This document shows positions 53,784 through 63,441 of a stretch of DNA of 64,000 nucleotides, in pieces. A model generated the notes under the pieces. The model did not search any database. It was given only the letters and a program-made list of their open reading frames with translations, and had not been told where the DNA came from. Source of the stretch: Antedon mediterranea (taxonomy: Eukaryota; Echinodermata; Crinoidea; Comatulida; Antedonidae). The stretch spans positions 4,774,001 to 4,838,000 of the forward strand of contig NC_092672.1 in assembly GCF_964355755.1 (NCBI RefSeq), in the 5' to 3' direction. Within the stretch, counting starts at the first letter, position 1, and each line of letters starts with the position of its first letter. The position numbers and the translations under genes are program-made.

Positions 53784-54818
53784 TCAGATCATTTCAGAGG
53801 AACTAAAGTCACATTTTTTTCGTGGTGACGAGTATGTTATTTGCAGTTGGGCTGTTGGGTGCACGTCTTTATCGACAAGTCTCTGTTGTTGTTTGTGGCT
53901 GTTAATTTGTAAAAGATGGCGCAGAGCACTGGAAAATTGCTTTAGACGACAAACATATATGAACGGATTCACCGCCGAGCTCATAATGAAGAGAACTTCT
54001 GCAATGAGATCATACCAATACACCTCTGACCGTTGGTATCCGAATGAATATACGACCGGTCTCAAAGCATGGGGCAAGTACGCAATACCGAATGCGCCTA
54101 CTATCAAGGCGCTTGTTTTAGCTGCTTTATATCTGTTGCGAACAATATTACGTGTTCTTATTGGAATAATGACAATGTTTTTTTCAAGTTTTTTTACTAC
54201 TATAAACATCTTGAAATACATAATGCTCACTAAAATTGTACCAGTAGGCACCATTACTAAAGATATGTAACGTTGAACTTCAATAGCGGATTCATTCATC
54301 TTGTAACAAAAGAAAATACCTTCATCAATGTGTTCCATTTCCCAAAACAATTGCATGATACCGAATAAAAAAGCTATAATCCATGACAAGATAATTGAAA
54401 AGTAGATTCTATGAAGAGATATATGTTTATGGTAATGAAGCGGTTTCATTATAGAAACGTAGCGATCTACGGTGATTAAAATTAAGTGAAACCAAGACAC
54501 AGACACACATATTTTTGCCGGTAAAAACTGTAACTCACATTCATCAAATTCCTGTAGGTAAAAGGATCTGCGTAATATACAACCCCACATAAACATGGGT
54601 ACTGCGATAATTCCTGTGAGTAGGTCCACAAACGCTAAGCTTCCTAGTAAAACAAACTGTGGTTTGTCATAACTTCGAGTTTGTCGAATCAAAAAAAGAA
54701 CAAGTGCGTTCCCAGTAATAATAACTAAATCCAATGGTATATATACTGATAGAACAAAAATTAAATTATCCCTGGTTTCGTCAGCTGTGAAATTTATACT
54801 AGTAGCAGATTCATCCAT
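53784..54818 (-). CDS. Class A GPCR 2, intronless, longer C-terminus
   Basis: 344 residues. All main class A marks are present: GNALVLF in TM1, LAFVDLLTG in TM2, DRYVSIMKPL after TM3, NPFIYVCRL in TM7. TM5 has Gly at the 5.50 site with a Pro two residues before it (VPTGTILV). TM6 reads FGIAYLPH, with Tyr instead of Trp6.48. N-terminus carries NFT in the shared N-x-T-x-(D/E)-E-x-R-D-N motif. The C-terminal tail is about 35 residues longer than in the other receptors and hydrophilic (Gln- and Ser-rich), with possible phosphorylation sites. Nearest relative here is receptor 1. Ligand unknown. Confidence 0.93.
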   Translation of the reverse strand: MDESATSINFTADETRDNLIFVLSVYIPLDLVIITGNALVLFLIRQTRSYDKPQFVLLGSLAFVDLLTGIIAVPMFMWGCILRRSFYLQEFDECELQFLPAKICVSVSWFHLILITVDRYVSIMKPLHYHKHISLHRIYFSIILSWIIAFLFGIMQLFWEMEHIDEGIFFCYKMNESAIEVQRYISLVMVPTGTILVSIMYFKMFIVVKKLEKNIVIIPIRTRNIVRNRYKAAKTSALIVGAFGIAYLPHALRPVVYSFGYQRSEVYWYDLIAEVLFIMSSAVNPFIYVCRLKQFSSALRHLLQINSHKQQQRLVDKDVHPTAQLQITYSSPRKKCDFSSSEMI

Positions 54819-54877
54819 AGTTAATGAATGAATGTAGGCCTAAAGACGGGCTACATCGTCAAGAATTGCAATTGAAT

Positions 54878-54893
54878 GAAACCACCATTTCCG
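54878..54893 (-). promoter_or_regulatory. Shared receptor promoter block, receptor 2
   Basis: On the plus strand GAAACCACCATTTCCG; 60 bp before the ATG of receptor 2. Receptors 1 and 2 also share CTGGGCATGCGT about 50-75 bp further upstream. Confidence 0.6.
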
Positions 54894-55082
54894 CTATTAG
54901 GCCTATTATGTAGCAGTAATAACAATTCAGTAAGGTAAAAAGCACACTGGGCATGCGTGGAGGTTCCTCCATGCGAGAAGTAATAATAGTTTAGAATATC
55001 ACATCAGCGAGTGTTGGTAGGTGGTATATTATTTTCTTTCCAAATCATGTTTTTAGTAGCGTGCAACGCGACTCTACAGCTC

Positions 55083-55187
55083 ACTATGTCGGTCGGTTGG
55101 TCGGTCGGTTGGTTGGTCGGTCGGTCGGTTTGTCGGTTGGTCGGTTTGTCGGTTGGTCGGTTTGTCGGTTGGTCGGTCGGTCGGTTA
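55083..55187. repeat. CGGT/TGGT simple repeat
   Basis: Imperfect tetranucleotide array (TCGGTTGGTCGG type). It gives open frames of VGWSVGRLVG or PTDQPTNRPT on both strands that are artefacts. Confidence 0.95.
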
Positions 55188-56173
55188 ACACTAACTTGAG
55201 CACCCGACTGCAGCAAAGTATATGGTCTTGTTCATGTACCGTTACATTAATAAAGAACAACAAAAATCATTTAATCATATATTCTACATAGTCCGACATC
55301 AGGAATACAATTAAGGTTAGAAAACGTATATAACAAATGAAATATTTGATTTTATTTATTTATTTTTCAAAAATTTGGTATACATTTTTTTTCTTGCATT
55401 TTATTCAGCATATCAAAATGCATGATGTATCTTTATAAATGAAAGTTGAAACATACTGAAACCCTTGTATGCCACAGGTTGAAGTTCACCGTACTAACAC
55501 AGCACAGTAAATAATGCAGTTCATTCCTTCAAAATCTAGTTTACCACATAAAACACGGCGTTTGGCCGAACATACCGAGCGTATGGCTCTTGATAATGAG
55601 CTTGTGGCTCTTGATAATGAGCTTGTGGCTCAAGAGTAAGGTCTTTTACATTAAAATAGATGTTTGTAACTTTGGTAGTTAACTAAGTACTGTATTAGTA
55701 CTGGTATGTTAGATGATACTGTTTCGTTTTATATTTCCTTGTCTTTTTTTTTCTTTCTTTCTTGGTTTTGTTTGGGTGCTCCCATTTGCAATGGGTTCTG
55801 GCCTTTTTGGCACCCACGATTATAAGCATGTATCATTATATCATTATATTTTATTTTATATTAATTTAAACTACTGTGTTAACTACAGTTTTGATTTCAA
55901 TGTTTATGTTTCTATTCGATCAATTATTATTATACATGTTTAACCTGTAATTTAAGGGCAGAGAGTGAACCCACATTTCGTAGGGAAGATCAATTCTCTC
56001 GTAATTTTTATTGCTTCCCTACTTTCATCATTCGCGGTACTATATACGTACCATTTATTTGTATCAACAACAAAATAATACAGTATTTCTTTCACAAGAA
56101 TATTTCTATAAACTTATTTGATACAAAACGGGTATGCAATGAGCCGAAGCTCTTAAACGCATTACCCTATAAT

Positions 56174-56213
56174 ACTTTGACGAACCACAACTTGTTTTAC
56201 TTGGAAGCTTGTG
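56174..56213 (+). pseudogene. GPCR TM2-region fragment, inverted copy
   Basis: On the plus strand encodes FDEPQLVLLGSL, the receptor sequence at the TM1-TM2 junction. It is the same 40 bp found on the minus strand at 56585-56624, in opposite orientation, so part of the relic receptor has been duplicated and inverted. Confidence 0.7.
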
Positions 56214-56539
56214 AAGCTTTGCGTCATTATCAAATAAAATGGCATTTGACACTAAACTTGTTTCGTATTTTTGTGAGAGCCAGTTGTCACAAATCTTATT
56301 ATGAACATAGTATAAAGATTCTTCGTTGCACATTTAAACTAAGGCTATTTTGTTGATTTTGTATCACACAATTCCCCGGAGAAAACTTCACAGCATCGAT
56401 GTGCCTCCTTTATAGGCTTCGGTCGATTGAATTGCAAAACCAGAACCATTCAGCTGCTCAGTAGAAACCTCAAACGAAACTGAGCTAATAATTTATGTTG
56501 GAGTGATACAAATAGTGTACAATGTATCCATACAAACAA

Positions 56540-56715
56540 ACTTCTTTTGTCGTGCCCACAAAAACATTGGTACGGCGAGTAGGCTCACAAGCTTCCAAGT
56601 AAAACAAGTTGTGGTTCGTCAAAGTTTTTCGAATTATAAAAAGAACAAGTGCGTTCCCAGAAACAATAACTAATGCCAATATACATAGAACAACAATTAA
56701 ACTATCTCTTGTTAT
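56540..56715 (-). pseudogene. GPCR relic (TM1-TM2)
   Basis: Minus-strand remains of a sixth receptor: RDSLIVV, then ALVIVSGNALVLFIIRKT (TM1), a frameshift into FDEPQLVLLGSL, a stop, and VPMFLWA of TM2. The remainder of the gene is missing. Its upstream sequence (promoter block at 56798-56830) is closest to that of receptor 4. Confidence 0.85.
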
Positions 56716-56797
56716 TCTCTACATTTCTGCTTGTATGTCGTCAATTATGTACAGAATGTATAGCTCTAATAACAATAATTAGGTATAAAATATAAAA

Positions 56798-56830
56798 CGA
56801 GCCATTTCCTTTAACATGTATATCAAATCA
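56798..56830 (-). promoter_or_regulatory. Shared receptor promoter block, relic receptor
   Basis: Plus-strand ACGAGCCATTTCCTTTAACA then ATCAAATCA; about 100 bp upstream of the relic coding sequence. The neighbouring TATAAAATATAAAACG is like that of receptor 4. Confidence 0.6.
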
Positions 56831-56949
56831 GTATACTACATTTCACAGGCCATCAATAATTTCCTTATAGATCTACAAGAAATGTTTAATATCACACACA
56901 AATATCTGGTCTATTTTCCAAAAGTAAGAATTGATAGCAGAACAAATCC

Positions 56950-57079
56950 CTACACTACACTATCAAATTTATGTGACAAAAAATGTGATGTACCGATAAT
57001 TGGACATGATGATGTCATATCACGCCATATTTGGGCATATCACTACCATATTTGGGCACATCACACGTTTTTGTCAAAC
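56950..57079. mobile_element. MITE family A copy, ends trimmed
   Basis: CTACACTATCAAATTTATGT at the left, interior TATCACTACCATATTTGGGC, right end stops at TTTTTGTCAAAC without the outer terminus. Confidence 0.75.
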
Positions 57080-57565
57080 AATTACTACTACCGTACTCAT
57101 CTCAGGATGGCATTCCACCTGGAGAGCATCTTCGACTTAACTAAGACGTTGCTTATAATCGTTGAGACTAAAACATTTTCGCTTGCATTTAGTCTACCCA
57201 TCAGGCCATATATTGATTTTTTTAACAATTCATAGAAAGAAGGAATTCTACATTCCATAAACATAAGGCTGGCACTGTAATAAGACTATTAAGTCTAAGG
57301 TTTCAGCTGATTTCAAATAAACAAAACACATTTTCTTTGTTAAAAATAATAATGTAATTTGCTACGATATATTCTATATCAATATAAAAATACTGCATTG
57401 TACAAAGAAAAAATTAAATATTTCATTGAAATTGTTGTATTCATGACCTATATAGTTACAGGTAAGAATTTTAAGAATTATTATAATAATTAACGAAATC
57501 GAAAACTCAACTGTTTTGCATAAAGTTGGTTTGTTCCAGATTTATTAACTAGGCCTAACCTAGTA

Positions 57566-57795
57566 ATCAATAGGATGCCCTCCACAAGATATCCAAATCT
57601 ATTCTTGGGCGCAATTGTCCAAGGAACTAGACCACGAGGGAGACCAGCCAAGAAATGGTTAGACTGTGTAAAGGCACAAGAAACCAAGGATCCCTAACGA
57701 GTGCAACTAGAATGTCACAAGATAGGAGGATCTGGCAAGAGGTCATGAAACAGAAGCCATCACAAGTCTCCCAGACGGTGTGGACGGCTTAGGTC
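57566..57795 (+). pseudogene. Non-LTR retrotransposon 3'-end relic
   Basis: Plus-strand translation NRMPSTRYPNLFLGAIVQGT then RPRGRPAKKWLDCVKAQ, followed by stops. The RGRP-KKWLDCVK motif is typical of the C-terminus of LINE ORF2. Broken by stop codons. Confidence 0.6.
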
Positions 57796-58059
57796 AAGGT
57801 AGGTAAACTAGTAATCATAGACTAATTAATGGGAAATGTATTGCAATTGTGAACATAGACACGCCGATTCGGTATCAGGTAGAATAAAAAGAGGCCTACC
57901 AGTTTCATTTGCCATGTCAATATAGTTAGACATTGCATTTGCATTACGTACAGTAGGACATTACCTGCAAAAGTTAATTCTATAGTTTTATCTTAATCAT
58001 GGATATTAAATATTTGCAATTTCATAAAAAAATTTTGTACACTTTGCAGTGAGTGCATT

Positions 58060-58232
58060 AAGCTCTGTCTACACTATCAAAATGTATGTGACAAAAAATG
58101 TGATGTGCCCATAATATGGAAATGATGTGTGTGATGTCATATCATTATATGAGCATACCAGTCCTATATTTGGGCACATCACACTTTCTTGTCAAACTAG
58201 TTTGATATAGTAATAGTGCAAACAAGGTTTTA
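58060..58232. mobile_element. MITE family A copy
   Basis: Left end AAGCTCTGTCTACACTATCA; interior CCCATAATATGGAAATGATG; right end TAATAGTGCAAACAAGGTTT is diverged. It stops 30 bp from the receptor 3 stop codon. Confidence 0.8.
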
Positions 58233-58262
58233 GACGCTAGTGGAAAAACTGTGGCATCAACT

Positions 58263-59180
58263 CTAACTAGAAGTTTTGTTTAAAAGACGGCGTAGTGTAG
58301 ATGAAAATGACCGGAGACGGCAAACATATATCAAAGGATTCACAGCTGAGTTCAAATTAATAAGAACTTCTGTAATCAGATCATACCAATACACGTCTGA
58401 GCGTTGGTATCCAAACGAGTATACGACTGGTCTCAGAGCAAACGGCAAAAACGTAATACTAAATGCGCCAACAATCAAGGCACTCGTTTTAGCTGCTCTG
58501 TATCTTTTCCGAACAACCTTCCGTGTGCGGACTGGAATACTGACTATGTTTTTCTCATGTTTCCTTGCTTCTAAAACAATTCTGAAATACATTATCATCA
58601 ATAGCATTGAACCAACCGATACCATGACTAAAGTTATGTAAGTTTGCATTGCAATAGCGCGTCGATTCATTTTATAGCAGAACAGAATGCCCTCAATCTT
58701 CCTAATTCCTCCAAACAATTGTACCATGCCGTAAAAACAACCCATAATCCATGAGATAGCAATAGAGAAGTAGATTTTACGGAGAGTTACAAGTTTACGA
58801 TAATGTAGCGGTTTCATTATAGAAACGTAGCGATCCACTGTGATTAACAGAAGGTGGCAAAGAGAAACTGAGATAAATATTTTTGAAGGAATGTACTGCA
58901 AATAACATTTGCTGTCTAGATAGAGAGATCTCCGTAAGATACAAGCCCACATAAACATTGGTACGGTGATAATTCCTGTTAGTAGGTCTACAAACGCTAA
59001 GCTTCCTATTAAAACAAACTGTGGTTCGTCAAAACGTTGAGTTTGTCGAATTACAAAAATAACAAGTGCGTTCCCAGAAATGATAACTAATGCCAATGGT
59101 ATATACACTGATAAAGAAACAGTTAAATTATCTCTCATTTCGTCAGTCGTAATATTCCTGCTTGTAAAAATTCCATCCAT
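58263..59180 (-). CDS. Class A GPCR 3, intronless
   Basis: 305 residues. GNALVIF (TM1), LAFVDLLTG (TM2), DRYVSIMKPL, Trp4.50 (ISWIMG), NPLIYVCRL (TM7). N-terminus MDGIFTSRNITTDEM with two sequons (NIT, NLT). TM5 has Gly at 5.50 (SVGSMLL), TM6 reads FSITFLPF with Phe for Trp6.48. The third loop is basic (RKHEKN...RKVVRKRYRAAK). Start ATG lies in the context ACACAATGGA, shared with receptors 4 and 5. A promoter block is 63 bp upstream. Ligand unknown. Confidence 0.93.
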   Translation of the reverse strand: MDGIFTSRNITTDEMRDNLTVSLSVYIPLALVIISGNALVIFVIRQTQRFDEPQFVLIGSLAFVDLLTGIITVPMFMWACILRRSLYLDSKCYLQYIPSKIFISVSLCHLLLITVDRYVSIMKPLHYRKLVTLRKIYFSIAISWIMGCFYGMVQLFGGIRKIEGILFCYKMNRRAIAMQTYITLVMVSVGSMLLMIMYFRIVLEARKHEKNIVSIPVRTRKVVRKRYRAAKTSALIVGAFSITFLPFALRPVVYSFGYQRSDVYWYDLITEVLINLNSAVNPLIYVCRLRSFSSTLRRLLNKTSS

Positions 59181-59242
59181 TGTGTAAAATTTATAAAAAT
59201 GTTATAAATTATGATGATATTGACTCAATATATGTTATATGG

Positions 59243-59273
59243 TAAAACCAACCCTTTCCTCTACATCCAATCA
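59243..59273 (-). promoter_or_regulatory. Shared receptor promoter block, receptor 3
   Basis: Plus-strand TAAAACCAACCCTTTCCTCT then ACATCCAATCA. On the gene strand this is TGATTGG ... AGGAAAGGG, followed by a TATA-like CCATATAAC. It lies 63 bp before the ATG. Confidence 0.65.
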
Positions 59274-59952
59274 GGTGGAGCCTTTGTGCTACACGTTTCA
59301 TGCATCAACAATTCATTTCCTTATAAAACCATCAGAAATGAAACAATAAACAATACGAACATTATTTTTTTATTATTTCTTTTCCTTTTATGATCTTATT
59401 ATTAAAAAAACAAGTAACATATTTAGTTTTTTCCGTGTTCATTGATATCAAGACAATAGTTAAAAACATTCTACTCGATTACAAAAAAAGTTCACCAAAA
59501 ACATGAAGAAAATTAAAGATGTATCAATTGAAACTTTTAAAAGTTTCATTTTCTATACTTTAATAAATCTATTCACTTTTGCCAAAAAATATTTAAAAAA
59601 ATAACGATTTAAAAAAAGACGAATTTACATTTTAGATAATAATTTAACCAAAAGCCCATTTTTCAAAAACATTTTCTTCTTCTTTACGGATTTATCAGAA
59701 ATTGTTGATTGAGTTAAATTAAAATGGCCGACCCAAAAAACAATTGTTCACATTCACAATAATTTGCTCAGGTAACAATATATCTTTATTATAAGCTAAA
59801 ACATAATGGACAATTATGTTTTAGTGGTAAAACTATAGAAAAGTGTACAATGTATGGCAAATATATAAAAACAAACTTTATCTGTCGTGAAGATTCTACT
59901 GATAAAAATGTATATTTGAAATGGTAATTGAATAAACTAGTATGTTATTGAG

Positions 59953-59985
59953 TAAAACCAACCCTTTCCCGTTGAAATATATCCG
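59953..59985 (-). promoter_or_regulatory. Orphan copy of the receptor promoter block
   Basis: TAAAACCAACCCTTTCCC is almost identical to the receptor 3 block, including the upstream TATGTTAT context, but no coding remains follow it. Probably the promoter of a lost receptor. Confidence 0.5.
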
Positions 59986-60190
59986 GTATATTACCGATAC
60001 TTCAGTTTTCTGGTATTATACAAGATATAGAATACAGTAAAATTCTAAATTAAAATTTCTGGTTTTCCCAAATTTATTTATTTAAAATAATGATAATAAT
60101 TTAAAATGATAGCAAAAATATATATGTATTTAGGAAAAAAAGTTCATATAATCCAATCTATTGAAATCAGTAGCATCGATGTGTATGTTG

Positions 60191-61174
60191 TTAAATTACA
60201 TTGTCAGTAATACAGTTTACAGTTTCAGTACTGTTTCTCTTGTTTACTTTGTAGCTTGATTTTTTGTTAAAAATACGACGCAGAGCACTTGAAAATTGTT
60301 GTAGGCGACAAACATATATAAACGGATTCACTGCAGAGTTCATATATATTAGAACATCTCCAATCAGAACATACCAATACAAGTCTGAGCGTTGGTATCC
60401 AAAGGAGTATACGACCGGTCTCAGCGTATAGGGCAAGTACACAATAACGAATGCTCCGATGATGATAGCACTCGTTTTAGCTGCTCTGTATCTTCTACGA
60501 ACAATATTACGTGTGCTGACTGGAATACTGACTATGTGTCTTTCATGTTTCCTTGCTTCTAAAACAATTCTGAAATACATTGTAATCAACAGGATTGTAC
60601 CGATCGACATCATGAATAAAGTAATGTAACGTTGAACATCACTAGCACGTTGGTCTATCTGGTAACAGAAGAAAATGCCCTCAATCTTGTCCATTGCCCA
60701 GAACAACTCCACGGTGCCATAAACACAACCTATAACCCATGACAGAGCAATAGAGAAGTATATTCTATTAAGATTTACAAGTTTATGATACTGTAGTGGT
60801 TTCATTATAGAAACGTAGCGATCTACGGTGATGAACAGAAGATGGCACACAGATACTGAAATACAGATATTTGAAGGAATGTACTGTATCTGACATACGT
60901 CAATGTTTTGTAGGTAGAGAGATCCCCGTAAGATACAAGCCCACATAAACATTGGTACGGCGATAATTCCTGTTAGTAGGTCCACAAACGCTAAGCTTCC
61001 TAGTAAAACAAATTGTGATGCGTCATAATTTCGAGTTTGTCGAAGTACAAACAGAACAAGACTATTCCCAACAATAATAACTAAATCCAATGGTATATAC
61101 ACTGATAGAACAAAAATCAAATTATCCCTCATTTCGTCAGTCGTGACGTTTCTGTTTGTAAAAGTTTCGTCCAT
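60191..61174 (-). CDS. Class A GPCR 4, intronless
   Basis: 327 residues from the ATG at 61174 (context ACACAATGGA as in receptors 3 and 5; codons above it lack an ATG). GNSLVLF (TM1), LAFVDLLTG (TM2), DRYVSIMKPL, NPFIYVCRL (TM7). TM5 has Gly at 5.50 (SIGTILL); TM6 reads FVIVYLPY, with Tyr for Trp6.48. N-terminus NRNVTTDEMRDN carries one sequon. The tail is about 15 residues longer than in receptor 3 and basic/Asn-rich. Ligand unknown; closest to receptors 3 and 5. Confidence 0.93.
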   Translation of the reverse strand: MDETFTNRNVTTDEMRDNLIFVLSVYIPLDLVIIVGNSLVLFVLRQTRNYDASQFVLLGSLAFVDLLTGIIAVPMFMWACILRGSLYLQNIDVCQIQYIPSNICISVSVCHLLFITVDRYVSIMKPLQYHKLVNLNRIYFSIALSWVIGCVYGTVELFWAMDKIEGIFFCYQIDQRASDVQRYITLFMMSIGTILLITMYFRIVLEARKHERHIVSIPVSTRNIVRRRYRAAKTSAIIIGAFVIVYLPYTLRPVVYSFGYQRSDLYWYVLIGDVLIYMNSAVNPFIYVCRLQQFSSALRRIFNKKSSYKVNKRNSTETVNCITDNVI

Positions 61175-61243
61175 TGTGTACAAAACGTGAAAGTAGGCCT
61201 AGTAACAATAATTAAAAATGATGGTATGAAGTATGAAATATAA

Positions 61244-61285
61244 AACGAACCATTTCCTGCAACAGGTATAATAATATCCAATCAC
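61244..61285 (-). promoter_or_regulatory. Shared receptor promoter block, receptor 4
   Basis: Plus-strand ACGAACCATTTCCTGCAACA, then ATATCCAATCAC after a 10-bp spacer expansion. On the gene strand a TTTTATATTT TATA-like box follows at once. It lies 70 bp before the ATG. Confidence 0.65.
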
Positions 61286-61779
61286 TAAAACGGCAATGTA
61301 CTACATTTCCGGGGCCGTATTAACAATTAATTTCCTTATAGATACAATAAAGTACACTAAACAAAAATACTGTATCTCTTTTTCTAGAAGTTACAATTGT
61401 TATATTGCATTGTTATCTTACAAAACAATCCCTGCATTGTTAAAGTTAACAGACTGAATTCTTAGTTTTTTACTAAAAAAAAAATGGGGTTTATGGCATA
61501 TAATAAAATAAATATGAAGAATTAACAAAAAAACAAGTTCCTAAATCACTTAACTTAATTAAACCTCCAATACAATAGGTATAATTTCATTGTGGAGAAG
61601 TTTTATAGGATTTCAAATATAAACAATATATGTGTATAAACACAATTATCGGTTAGTGTTTTAACCAATCACATAATTAATAACAAGAACTAAAGTGCGC
61701 GTGATCAGACATTACAGAGCAAACAAGTGCCCAATCGCAACGCAACAATTTGTCATTCAGGTCAAAGGTTAAACATTAT

Positions 61780-62275
61780 CGCATTTATCCGATAATTATC
61801 TGATTATCTGATATAATTATCGGTAAATTGTTCTAGAGTGGAATCGGTTAAACCTCGTTTCTACAGGCAGTTAATCGGTTAATTATCGGTTAGTATTATC
61901 GGCTGCGGAAACACGGCCTAAGAGAAAGTGTTCAGTTGTAAACTGCGGAAATGTGTGTTTGTTTTAAAAGTATTAATTATAAGGAAACATAGTTGAAAAC
62001 TGAACAATTAAACAGTTTTGCCTACGTTGTTTTCTTGGTTTTGGTAAAGGTTCTAGATTTATTAACTAGGCCTAACCTGGTATTATACTAGTAATCCCGG
62101 GTTAACATTGACATGGACCATGACTTAGGCCGTGTTTCCGCAGCAAAAATGAACCGATAATTAACTGATAAAACTTCCTGTGGAAACGGGGTTTAACCGA
62201 TTCTGCTTGAGAAAAATTAACCGATAATTATCTCATTCAAATCAGATAATTTTCGGTTAATTAAACACAACCTTA
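61780..62275. mobile_element. Pair of inverted MITE E copies
   Basis: One copy ends GCTGCGGAAACACGGCCTAA at 61922 and the other begins TTAGGCCGTGTTTCCGCAGC near 62124; both have TTAACCGATTC and GATAATTATC motifs inside. They face each other head to head about 200 bp apart; their outer ends are decayed. Confidence 0.7.
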
Positions 62276-62499
62276 CAATTGTAGATAAAATAGGCCTATA
62301 CGGTATGTTGCCTACCAATTTCATTTACTATGTCAACATAGCCAGCTGTGGTATAATAGCATAGCACATTACCTTAAATTAATGTTAATCTATTATTTTA
62401 TGGTAACCATTATACAATTATATTCGCAGCGAGTGAATTAGGTATACGATAGTACAAAAAAAAGAGACATGCGCACATGTCTCTATACTGAAAACAAGT

Positions 62500-63441
62500 C
62501 TAGTTTGTTGTTTTAGATGTGGTACAGTACGTTTTGTTAAAAAGACGGCGTAGAGCACATGAAAATGTCCGCAGACGACAAAAATATATGAAAGGATTCA
62601 CCGCAGAGTTCATATTAATAAGAACTTCTGCAATCAGATAATACCAATATACGTCTGACCTTTGGTACCCGAATGCAAAATATACGATCGGTCTCAGAGC
62701 ATGAGGCAAATATGTAATACCGAAAGCACCGACGATCAAAGCACTTGTTTTAGCCGCTTTCAATCTTTTATGGACAGCCTTACGTGCAATTATCGAAGTA
62801 AGTGCTTTGTTCTTCTCGTGTTTCCTTGCCTTTAAAACAATTCTGAAATACATTACAATCAGCAAGATTGTACCAATCGACACCATAACTAAACTTATAA
62901 AACTTTGAGCCATACGGGCGCGTTGATCCAACTCATAGCAGAAGAAACGGTCCTCGATTTTGTTCATTTCCCCAAAGAGTAGTATCATGCCGTACAAACA
63001 ACCTAGAATCCATGCCAAAACAACAGAAGAGTAGATTCTACGGAGAGTTATAAGTCGATGATATTGTAGTGGGTTCACTATAGAAACGTAGCGATCCACG
63101 GTGATTAACAGAAGGTGACAAAAGGAAACGGCGATAAAAACAGTTGAAGGAATGTACTGCAAGTAACATTGACTGGGTAAGTAGAGAGATCTCCGTTCTA
63201 TTGAACCCCACATAAACATGGGTACTGCGATCATTCCTGTGAGTAGGTCCACAAACGCTAAGCTTCCTATTAAAATAAACTGTGGTTGGTAAAAACTTCG
63301 AGTTTGTCGAATTACAAAAAGAACAAGTGCGTTCCCTGCAATAATAAATAACGCCAATGGTATATACACTGATAGAGAAACAATTAAATTATCTCTTATT
63401 TCGTCAGTTGTGACATTTCTGCTCATATACATTTCATCCAT
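62500..63441 (-). CDS. Class A GPCR 5, intronless
   Basis: 313 residues. GNALVLF (TM1), LAFVDLLTG (TM2), DRYVSIVNPL, Trp4.50 (LAWILG), NPFIYFCRL (TM7). N-terminus MDEMYMSRNVTTDEI with one sequon. TM5 has Gly at 5.50 (SIGTILL), TM6 reads FGITYLPH with Tyr for Trp6.48, and one extra residue lies before TM7 (YFAFGYQ). The third loop differs from the others (KNKALTSIIARKAV). ATG context ACACAATGGA. Ligand unknown. Confidence 0.93.
   Translation of the reverse strand: MDEMYMSRNVTTDEIRDNLIVSLSVYIPLALFIIAGNALVLFVIRQTRSFYQPQFILIGSLAFVDLLTGMIAVPMFMWGSIERRSLYLPSQCYLQYIPSTVFIAVSFCHLLLITVDRYVSIVNPLQYHRLITLRRIYSSVVLAWILGCLYGMILLFGEMNKIEDRFFCYELDQRARMAQSFISLVMVSIGTILLIVMYFRIVLKARKHEKNKALTSIIARKAVHKRLKAAKTSALIVGAFGITYLPHALRPIVYFAFGYQRSDVYWYYLIAEVLINMNSAVNPFIYFCRLRTFSCALRRLFNKTYCTTSKTTN

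Larger units (their letters stand above)
54819..56105. other. Receptor 2 upstream region
   Basis: Holds the receptor 2 promoter block, a CGGT-type simple repeat (55083-55187) and a short 21-bp tandem repeat (GGCTCTTGATAATGAGCTTGT) near 55583-55632. The rest is AT-rich without a gene. Confidence 0.55.
56716..58262. other. Intergenic region before receptor 3
   Basis: Contains the relic's promoter block, two MITE A copies (56950-57079, 58060-58232) and a LINE relic (57566-57795). No host gene recognised. Confidence 0.55.
59181..60190. other. Receptor 3 upstream region with an orphan promoter block
   Basis: Has the receptor 3 promoter block (59243-59273) and a second similar block (59953-59985) with no receptor coding sequence following it in the minus direction. 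The rest is AT-rich and without a gene. Confidence 0.55.
61175..62499. other. Receptor 4 upstream region
   Basis: Contains the receptor 4 promoter block and two inverted copies of a MITE E element (about 61780-61922 and 62124-62275). Otherwise AT-rich; no gene. Confidence 0.55.

Noticed and set aside
55004-55291. Frames of VGRLVG and PTDQPTNRPT
   Set aside because: Products of a CGGT-type simple repeat.
59211-59393. 60-residue plus-strand frame upstream of receptor 3
   Set aside because: It overlaps the conserved promoter block and has no similarity to a protein.
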